NCBI GenBank assembly: GCA_030710605.1
Contig: CP092877.1
Span: 70,193,555 to 70,257,554, forward strand
Length of the DNA: 64,000 nt
Direction of reading: 5' to 3'
Source: Cordylochernes scorpioides
Lineage: Eukaryota > Arthropoda > Arachnida > Pseudoscorpiones > Chernetidae
Shown here: positions 55,628 through 64,000 of the stretch, piece after piece
How the letters are laid out: the number at the start of each line of letters is the position of its first letter
Position numbering within the stretch: position 1 is the first letter of the stretch
The notes under the pieces: model-generated
Told to the model about the DNA's origin: nothing
What the model saw: only the letters and a program-made list of their open reading frames with translations
Database searches by the model: none
Position numbers and translations under genes: made by a program

Positions 55628-55754
55628 GCAGGGTACTCGGGGACCGTGTCCTTGTAGGGCGGCACGTCTCTCACGTAGTTATTGTAGAACCACTTCACCT
55701 TGAAGTGGAGGTTCATGTAGGAGGAACTCTTGCACAGCCTGTGCTGCTCATGCT
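55628..55754 (-). CDS. unc-13: UNC-13 exon, MUN region
   Basis: [37 protein letters not shown] and PEYPA. Phase 2 at the end fits the exon at 55146-55242. Present once in the window. Confidence 0.92.
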
Positions 55755-55858
55755 CTGTACACACACATGTAGATACAGCAGGTATCGGGCTCTACAGGTG
55801 GAACTACCTCCTAGTGCTACCGCCGACCCAATACTCGTAAAAGCCAATATGTAAATAT

Positions 55859-56066
55859 TAGGATGCATTAGCGCGCCATCTGTTATCAAAATTCGAAACT
55901 ATTATAGACGCGTATGATTCTTTTTTAAAAATAAACAATTTCTACTGTCCTTACTGCAATGGAAAAATTAATGGGAGGGCCAGGCCCATTAATTTTTCCA
56001 TTGCAGTAAGGACAGTAGAAATTGTTTATTTTTAATAATTAAAAATTAATAATAATTTCGAATTTT
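55859..56066 (-). mobile_element. Family D hairpin with 13-bp duplication and visible empty site
   Basis: AATATGTAAATAT at 55846-55858 and 56067-56079. A 156-bp tandem duplication of the host sequence supplies an uninterrupted site (56223-56235) with one copy. Tail end TAGGATGCATTAGCGCGCC, arms CTACTGTCCTTACTGCAAT and inverse. Confidence 0.8.
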
Positions 56067-56080
56067 AATATGTAAATATA

Positions 56081-56355
56081 CCAGCACTCTCATCCTTGGC
56101 AGTTGCTGCTTCACTAAGGCCTCTGGGACTACTAATCTCTTAAACTGTAGAATAACAAAACGACAGAGAGGAAAGAACAGAATGCAGAGTATAATTCCGC
56201 CGACCCAATACTCGTAAAAGCCAATATGTAAATATACCAGCACTCTCATCCTTGGCAGTTGCGGCTTCACTAAGGCTTTTGAAGCTACTAATCTCTTAAA
56301 CTGTAGAATAACAAAACGACAGAGGGAAAATAACAGAATGCAGAGTATAATTCCG
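56081..56355. repeat. 156-bp tandem duplication
   Basis: CCAGCACTCTCATCCTTGGC recurs at 56081 and 56237, with the intervening CGACCCAATACTCGTAAAAG also at 55824. The units differ at only a few bases. Confidence 0.75.
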
Positions 56356-56887
56356 AGTAAATCTTTACGCTTACCTCTAAATAAAAATATTCTGTAGAGT
56401 TATATACAAATACTCGCAAAATACAAGTGTGTATGTAATATTTTCAACAGGTGACTATATTCTCCCTTCATTCCTCGTGTTCGCTATTCTTAGAAGTTCC
56501 ACCATAAGAAGGATGGTTACATTATAACAGGGAGTGACTCGGATACCATTTCATTATTTGTAGAGGAGAGTGCTAATTGTATTTATTCTGGATACGAAGA
56601 CATTCTCATCCTTGTCAAAGGAGGTGCAAACTCTGTGTTGGGTCGGGAGACCATTCCATATTTTACAAGGGGAATTCTAAAAATAATTTTTGTTGGGAAC
56701 AAATACCATTCAATCCTTGTAAAGAGGAGTTTTAATTCTATTTATGCTGGGCGAAAGACTATTCAATCCACGTCAAGGGAAATGCAAACTCTATGTTGGG
56801 GCCCAAGACCATCTAATCCTTGTGTGTAAAGAGGTACGATAACCGTCTATTCCTAGTCTACAAACCCCCTGTTGTCTCGGCACTCAC
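56356..56887. other. unc-13 intron, nothing recognised
   Basis: Loosely repetitive TCCTTGT...AAAGG and ACCATTCAATCC strings between 56580 and 56830. No gene. Confidence 0.4.
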
Positions 56888-56973
56888 CTTCCAGCGCATA
56901 CTTCATGTCCACGGCGAACAGACTCCACATGGTCCCCGCACTCAGCTGCCCCACGTTCAGCTCTTGAGGAAAC
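56888..56973 (-). CDS. unc-13: UNC-13 exon, MUN region
   Basis: [28 protein letters not shown]; starts with the G that completes the Gln codon of the preceding exon. Confidence 0.9.
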
Positions 56974-57890
56974 CTGTAGACACACGACCATTAGTGTGCT
57001 GGCTGAAAAAAAGTCGTGTAAATAGGACAACTAATGATCGTCTAAATGGGGTGAAAACGGCTTGTTTACAGTAGAAGCTACTTAAGACGAACCTTTATGT
57101 GATGACCGTTCTTCTTAAAGTGTCTCTGAGGACTCTAAATCGATTTTTCGGACCGTTTTTGTAAATAGTGTGGGAGTTCTCTGAATACACACCACATTGC
57201 CGTTTGCTCTTTTAGAACCCTTTAAATTCCAACGTGAATTTGCTCGGTGTTATGCGAAAATTTATCTCTAAATATATATTTTTATTGAAATAGAAAACTC
57301 TTTATAAAGAAATCAACATTCTTGAAGCTTTGGCTTAGAATATAGGAGGATGGGAGACCAAGGTATGTTCTACTCGTATCTATATTGCAGGTGAAAACAA
57401 ATAATTTAACAATAATATATGTAAATAAGTGCGAGACGTTTTGACAGCATTATTGGTGCTATCAGGCTGATGGCTGATTACTGTGGAAATATGTTGTTGC
57501 TCTAAGTTTTCCATTGTTTGCTTATATGTAATTACTTTTTGATGGGCTCAAAGAAACATGGTGGTCGAGCTGCTGTTAACTCCAGTGGTAGCCATTTTCT
57601 GCCCTCTAGAGCGGAGCAGTACTCTGATAGCGGAAATCGATGAAAGATCGAAGAACCGATTATTGAAAAAATAGGAAGATAAGATGTTGAAGGGAGATCA
57701 CTAGCGACTTGCTCGTTTTTCTTCAGACTGCGGTCACTTAGCTACATTTATATTTGTATGGTTTACAAAAAATGTGTATCATATTTGCATATCTCTCACA
57801 TTATATTTGTATAACCCATTAAAACAACACAAACATAATTCCAAAAAGCTGAAAACTTTTTCCTCATAGAAACCTCTTAAATCTAACTTG
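56974..57890. other. unc-13 intron, mostly unrecognised
   Basis: A pogo-like end fragment at about 57073-57130 (ACAGTAGAAGCTACTTAAGA). Around 57430-57480 (minus strand) CTGATAGCACCAATAATGCT with AAAACGTCTCGCAC recalls the family A core. Confidence 0.4.
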
Positions 57891-58930
57891 TAAACAAACC
57901 TGTGTACGTATAGGCACAGCGACACACGTGTGTGAATGATAGTGCCTACAGTAAGTGAAGTTCAAATGTAGATTGAGAGTATACAAGTGCAAGAAGAAAA
58001 ATGAGCACAAGTGGCTCATAAATGAACATTAATATAATAGATATGTATAAAGCATACGTATAATGACACGTGTGTGGATGATAACCTACAGTAAGTGAAG
58101 TTCAAATGTGAAATAAGAGTATACAAGTGCAAGAAAAAAAAAGTGAGCACAAGTGGCTCATAAATGAACATTAATATAATAGATGTGTATATAATGCATA
58201 CGTTTAATGACACGTGTGTGAATGATAACCTACAGTAAGTGAAATTCAAATGTGGATTGCGAGTCTTCAAGCTCAAAGACAAGACGAAATGAGCACAAGT
58301 GGCTCATAAATGAACATTAAGATAATAGATGTGTATATAATGCATACGTTAATGACACGTGTGTGAATGATAACCTACAGTAAGTGAAATTCAAATGTGG
58401 ATTGCGAGTCTTCAAGCTCAAAGACAAGACGAAATGAGCACAAGTGGCTCATAAATGAACATTAAGATAATAGATGTGTATATAATGCATACGTTTAATG
58501 ACACGTGTGTGAATGATAACCTACAGAAGTGAAGTTCAAATGTGGATTGAGAGTCTACAAGCTCAAAGACAAGACGAAATGAGCACAAATGGCTCATAAA
58601 TAAACATTAAGATAATAGATGCGTACATAATGCATACGTATAATGAAACACGCGTGAATGATAACCTACAGTAAGTGAAGTTCAAATGTGGATTGAGAGT
58701 CTTCAATTGCAAGAATAAAAATAAGTACAGGTGGCTTATCAATGAACATTAAGATAATAGATGTGTATATAATGCATACGTATAATGACACGTGTGTGAA
58801 TGATAACCTACAGTAAGTGAAGTTCAAATGTGGATTGAGAGTCTACAAGTGCAAGAAGAAAAATAAGCACAGGTGGCTTATCAATGAACATTAAAATAAA
58901 AGATGCGTACATAATGCATACTGTAATGGG
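57891..58930. repeat. 144-bp minisatellite, seven units, in unc-13 intron
   Basis: Units recur at about 57921, 58065, 58209, 58354, 58500, 58645 and 58787, spaced 142-146 bases. Shared strings are ATGACACGTGTGTGAATGAT, CCTACAGTAAGTGAAGTTC and GCACAAGTGGCTCATAAATG. No open frame runs through the array. Confidence 0.9.
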
Positions 58931-60162
58931 GAAACTCCTAGTGACGTAAAACTCAAATATTCACCTACCAGAGGAATAATTGGTCGAATATATTCCTGAA
59001 ATACAAGTCGAAAATGAGTATAGTACTCCAAGTCTACAGTAGCTGATGTCACCGCAAGACAAGATGGGGGAAAAAAGCTGCCATTACAAAAACAAGAGAT
59101 GGCCTCCTTCACTTTGAATGTTGCCAAATCCTTTTTATCCGATTGGAATTTTATGGTCGGCGGTTGTTTTATGGCAGTCTCTCTGTGGACTCCCCATAGC
59201 TGTACGGACCTACTGTTGTACCGGCTGTATACATTGTATGTCTCCATAGCACTGTGTAATCTACAGTTGTCCTGGTGTACAGCACGGCGATAGTTACCGC
59301 TCTACTTTTGAGATATTCGGGCGCTAACTAACTAATTCTCACTTTCAATTTATTAGAGAAATTCCCCTTTGACGGATTGTTTACTCTTGTTTATTACTTG
59401 TATTTATAGATCCCTCTTTTATCGGTTTGAAATTTGATTGGTAAAAATTTCTACGTGTTATAGTAAAACCAGACACACACATATGCTTATATATACCTTA
59501 GAAAATTGACTTTTTTAGTATGGTTTAGTGTGCTCACGAACTTTTTTGGTTTTGAATACCCTTTTTGGGAATTAAAAAGAAACGGTGAAAATCTCCTTGG
59601 GTCTTTAACCACGCGCTGACAAGGGTCAACAGCCCGAAACTTAATTTTTCTTGAATTATCAAGTAAAATTCCAGACCAAATACTCCGGAGAAAATTAAAA
59701 CAAAATCAACTGTTAGAATTGAAATTTCGCCGATAGATGAGAGTGGGTCATCAACAACATTTGGTTGAACGATCTAGTGCTCTTTCATTATGCAAATTTA
59801 AATACGGGTGCGAAGGCATTGTCGTATTTACGTAATGTATTCATTACATAAGTTACACAATTTGCATAATGTTTGAATCCAATTAAATGGCCGACGTGGG
59901 AGGAACGACATCAGATATCGGGGAACGTCTTGGTGTGGTTTTCTGGTATTTGGATCTTATAAACAAGACTTGAATTGTAGGCTCTTAAGATTAAATGAAA
60001 GCATACTTAAAATTCTTCTAATTGTAGTCACTAATCTGTTAATTTTCATAAGTCAATCAATCCTTAATAAACATCTCTACCATTCCTTTAGTCCTTAACA
60101 GTATAAATTTGGTGCATAGAGAGAGACGAAGTTTTCTACCAAATCTTTCTCAGTATATGCAC
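58931..60162. other. unc-13 intron, no gene supported
   Basis: A 118-codon minus-strand frame (58891-59247) shows no family feature. At about 59600-59640 GCTGACAAGGG...CAGCCCGAAAC looks like another decayed hammerhead-type core. Confidence 0.35.
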
Positions 60163-60245
60163 CAAAAGAGACACCTCTCACTTCAATTGTGTACCAGAAC
60201 GATGGCACTGTGCCCTAGTAAAATACTACTAGTACTTTGACACAT
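60163..60245. mobile_element. Fragment related to the right end of 12203-12779
   Basis: CACCAAAAGAGACACCTCTC and ACCAGAACGATGGCACTG correspond to the sequence around 12740-12820 in inverse orientation. Confidence 0.5.
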
Positions 60246-60282
60246 TCAGACACGCATACATGTATATACACATATGTATATA

Positions 60283-60706
60283 TGTTATATAAAAATATTA
60301 TTTTATTTCAAATTATATATTTCATAGATTATTCTGTTAAGTCTACCACCAGATGTCGCGACTTCCCTTTATATAACCTATTGTTGTTGTTTCCCGTTGG
60401 CCGGCTCAAACCTTTTGTACATATGTAAATAAGTCTTTTGTTTTCTTTACTACTCGCCTTAAGTCAAGGCAGAACTTTTCTCAAATTATGTATTCTTTAT
60501 TAGCACAATTAAAGCAAATTGTGATTCAACCTTTATTTTATTAATATCTTTCCCACGACTGCAAAACAATATCATTTAAATACTCATGTATACCAATACC
60601 AACCTCAAGCAAATGCTCAATTCTCTATATTAATCAGCAAGTTATATCTAAATAATATTACAAAATCAACATCAGAAAATCTTTTTTTATAATATATATA
60701 TTCCGC
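60283..60706. mobile_element. LTR-like sequence in unc-13 intron
   Basis: TGTTATATAAAAATATT start, CCCTTTATATAACCTATTG (TATA-like), CACAATTAAAGCAAATTG. It parallels 46425-46806 throughout. Termini uncertain. Confidence 0.4.
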
Positions 60707-60820
60707 AGAAACATTACGGATTACCAATGACATGTATGTGCAGCCAACACATGTGCACATGTGAGTGTAACATACAACACGTAACATACAACGTAACAAA
60801 CACGGAATGTGGGAACTCAC

Positions 60821-61170
60821 TGGTTGAGGACGGGCGTGTAGCTGTTGCGATCCTCCTCAATGACCGACACCATGAGTGCGATGAGCTTGTGCCAGAAGTC
60901 CAGGTTTGACAGCGAGGGTCCGTGGTCCTCCGCACCCTGCCCCGGCTCGTCCACCTGGAACTCGCGGCTGTACAGCTCGAAGCAGTTCTCGAACAGGAAC
61001 TGGTAGGTAGAGCGCAGGCACGCCTTGACACAGTCCTTCACCACGGTGCTGGCGCGCGGTGGACTCGGCAACTCCTGGACCTTCATGCGGAAGAAAGTGA
61101 TGGACGTCAGCAAGTCCACGGTGGACTTGAGATCCTGGAGTTTCTCCTGGCTGGACGCTGGGAAGTTGTT
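60821..61170 (-). CDS. unc-13: UNC-13 exon, MUN region
   Basis: [58 protein letters not shown], and [19 protein letters not shown] to SYTPVLN. A 350-base exon encoding a central part of the MUN domain; the SPPRAS and NLDFW landmarks are strongly conserved in the family. Confidence 0.93.
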
Positions 61171-62310
<1,140 letters not shown>

Positions 62311-62428
62311 TTAGCATTTTTAACACTTCTATTTAAAAAACCTGGAAAGTTCTACAGTTATACAACAACACCTATCTTGAACAATTGTACCTCTTGTATA
62401 TGCGGTTATAACCACACTTGAAACTATA

Positions 62429-62609
62429 TACACTCATGGACAAAACTTAAGGAAGTTGTACCTTTTAACATGTATATCGGGATTCAGACAATAACTCTGA
62501 AAGATATTACAATGACCTTTATTGAAGTCACAAGAGATAACCAAGTGTGTGTGTGTGAACCAAATTGCCTCAAAATATAAAACATCCTTAAGTTTTGTCC
62601 ATGAGTGTA
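62429..62609. mobile_element. Tc1/mariner-like MITE
   Basis: TACACTCATGGACAAAACTT at the left and AAGTTTTGTCCATGAGTGTA at the right: both termini are intact in this copy. Confidence 0.75.
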
Positions 62610-62928
62610 TGTCATCATCCCGCCATTTTGACTTGGTTCCATGAGTGGCTGTAGGTTCTACTGTAAATATTTGATAGCATATATGGGGGAGAGCGTTAAC
62701 TAAGAATGGAACGGAAACTTCAATAGAGGTCGGCTCCAAGAGAGCTCACAATATATTTTTGCCATTTTTGAAAGCTCTAGTTGTTCAGTCGACACTATGT
62801 GCGCCGTCTGCATAGGAGGGAAGACGTTGCGACAATAGTTGTTCCCTGTAGGTTTACTTTATGACGGTGGCCCAGTTGTAAATGGAACTCACAAGACCAA
62901 CAAATGAGTTAACTATACAAATATTTTA

Positions 62929-63116
62929 CAAGGTTGTCCCAAAAGTTCGTAAACACTTGCAAAAAATTGAAATACCAATATTATTCGTCGTTATGTATAA
63001 TGTCTTTGTATTATGTATAAAGTAATTGTATTATGTATTCGCCATAATAATATTATTCCCCAAGTAATAAGAAAAACAATGTTTTAAGAAAAACACGAAC
63101 TTTTGGGACAACTTTA
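62929..63116. mobile_element. mariner-type MITE (GTTGTCCCAAAAGTTCGT ends)
   Basis: 188 bp with inverted GTTGTCCCAAAAGTTCGT termini and TA at 62927-62928 and 63117-63118. Terminus sequence resembles mariner elements. No coding sequence. Confidence 0.75.
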
Positions 63117-63372
63117 TAATAACAGCATCAGGACAGTATGGCTGAAGAGACGTCGGACAGAGTTTAGATTAGGCATCGTTACATTGATATATAGTGTACC
63201 TCCTATGAACGACTTTTCTGATAAGCGCTCACCTTCCCGAGTGATCACTCTTTTGTAAAATTTTAAATAATAATAACTAGACCTGTGTGTGATCCAATCA
63301 GTAACCATCTCTATGATACCAGGTGTAACTGTGTTGTAGGAAGTCTATCACGGGATGCCCAGGACTACTCAC

Positions 63373-63523
63373 CCCGAAGTTGGAGGCGGAGAAGCGGTCG
63401 CTGGCTGACACCGCCGAGGACGCCGCCGTGTGAGCGTAGTAAGCGTTGATGTTGGCGAGTAGCGTGCTCATGACGGCTGGCACGCCCTGGCACATGTACT
63501 TGGTGGAGAGGCAGTGGAAGTGG
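63373..63523 (-). CDS. unc-13: UNC-13 exon, first in window
   Basis: [38 protein letters not shown] and [12 protein letters not shown]. Acceptor GATGCAG, donor GTGAGT; begins with the last base of a codon split with an exon beyond the right edge. Confidence 0.93.
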
Positions 63524-64000
63524 CTGCATCACATTCTTCCTTGTATAGCCAGTGTGGACACGGAGAACACTGTATTATACATGTGACCTCCAAGTGAATG
63601 TGAAAATAGAAAACTTGTGCACCTGGATCTGTATAAATATAAGTGTAAAAAAATAAATGCGTAAAATAAAGTTCCTAGTTTTTCTCTCTCCCCCCCCCCC
63701 TCTTCATCAATTTATTTTGACTAATAAAATGTTTACAAAACTCAACAAAAAATTCTGATGGGATGTTTCCACGTGGCATGCAGGACTAGCGATAAACTGA
63801 GAAGGAGCGAAAGATATTTTTTTTATTTTTCCAGCTACGTTTTAACCTACCTTTTTATAAACGGAATTGTGCCTCTGGAGCTCAGGATAGTTATTTCTAT
63901 TATTTATTCAATTAGCATCATTATCAGAGAGCAATTGCTATAGTTTATAAAAGGCAAATTTTTCACAATTACTAAATGGAAGATAAAAAATATTGAGAGA
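63524..64000. other. unc-13 intron to window edge
   Basis: A C-run near 63691. No exon or delimited repeat recognised. Confidence 0.4.

Noticed and set aside
57891..58930. Possible CRISPR-like array
   Set aside because: The units are long, contiguous and without spacers, and the DNA is eukaryotic. It is a minisatellite.
58891..59247. 118-codon minus-strand frame in an unc-13 intron
   Set aside because: No recognisable motif or splice context, and it starts inside the satellite array. Considered chance.

Overview
This is nuclear DNA from an animal, most likely an arthropod. The recoverable protein sequence (UNC-13, endosulfine) reads closest to arthropod family members as I recall them. Coding exons are GC-rich and sit in AT-rich introns packed with transposon debris. 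Two runs of exactly 100 N (1676-1775 and 37977-38076) show it is a scaffolded draft assembly. I cannot name the species or order.

Left part (about 1-21 kb). A plus-strand endosulfine (ENSA/ARPP-19 type) gene is represented by two exons, 7408-7523 and 17437-17574, the latter carrying the FDSGDY motif and the stop. The roughly 9.9 kb intron holds a Tigger/pogo transposon with a truncated transposase, an RTE-type LINE remnant broken by nested retroposons, SINEs, foldback elements, a tRNA-like sequence and an antisense candidate terminal exon. At 12309-12351 (minus strand) one repeat carries what looks like a complete hammerhead ribozyme with canonical core and three paired stems. A degenerate Penelope-type fragment with inverted arms lies at 19.1-20.7 kb.

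Right part (about 32-64 kb). The minus-strand 3' portion of unc-13 (Munc13; synaptic-vesicle priming) runs from 63523 down to a stop at 49080-49082. Fourteen exons with consistent GT/AG borders and phases join into one 811-codon frame covering the MUN region and the C-terminal C2 domain. The last nine exons occur again at 37975-32314, nearly identical. This second set ends one base beyond a splice acceptor, exactly at the 37977 gap.

The repeated stretches (about 23.4-38.0 kb and 39.5-55.2 kb) differ in coding exons mainly by silent changes. They also differ by several clean transposon insertions with target duplications: two solo LTRs, a pogo-type element and a SINE. The simplest reading is two haplotypes of one locus laid end to end, not a true gene duplication, but a recent segmental duplication is not excluded. 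A third, shorter homologous pair is 1-1590 and 21437-23418.

Most of the remaining DNA is non-autonomous mobile elements: palindromic elements ending in ATTTGGATTATAG (called family A here), pogo-like MITEs with CAGTTAAACC ends, Tc1/mariner-like MITEs, TTAA-flanked elements, a tRNA-derived SINE, two LINE-tailed SINEs with exchangeable 3' tails, and an asymmetric hairpin element (family D) flanked by about 13-bp duplications. The most unusual signals are the hammerhead ribozyme, the hammerhead-like modules in other families, and family D.
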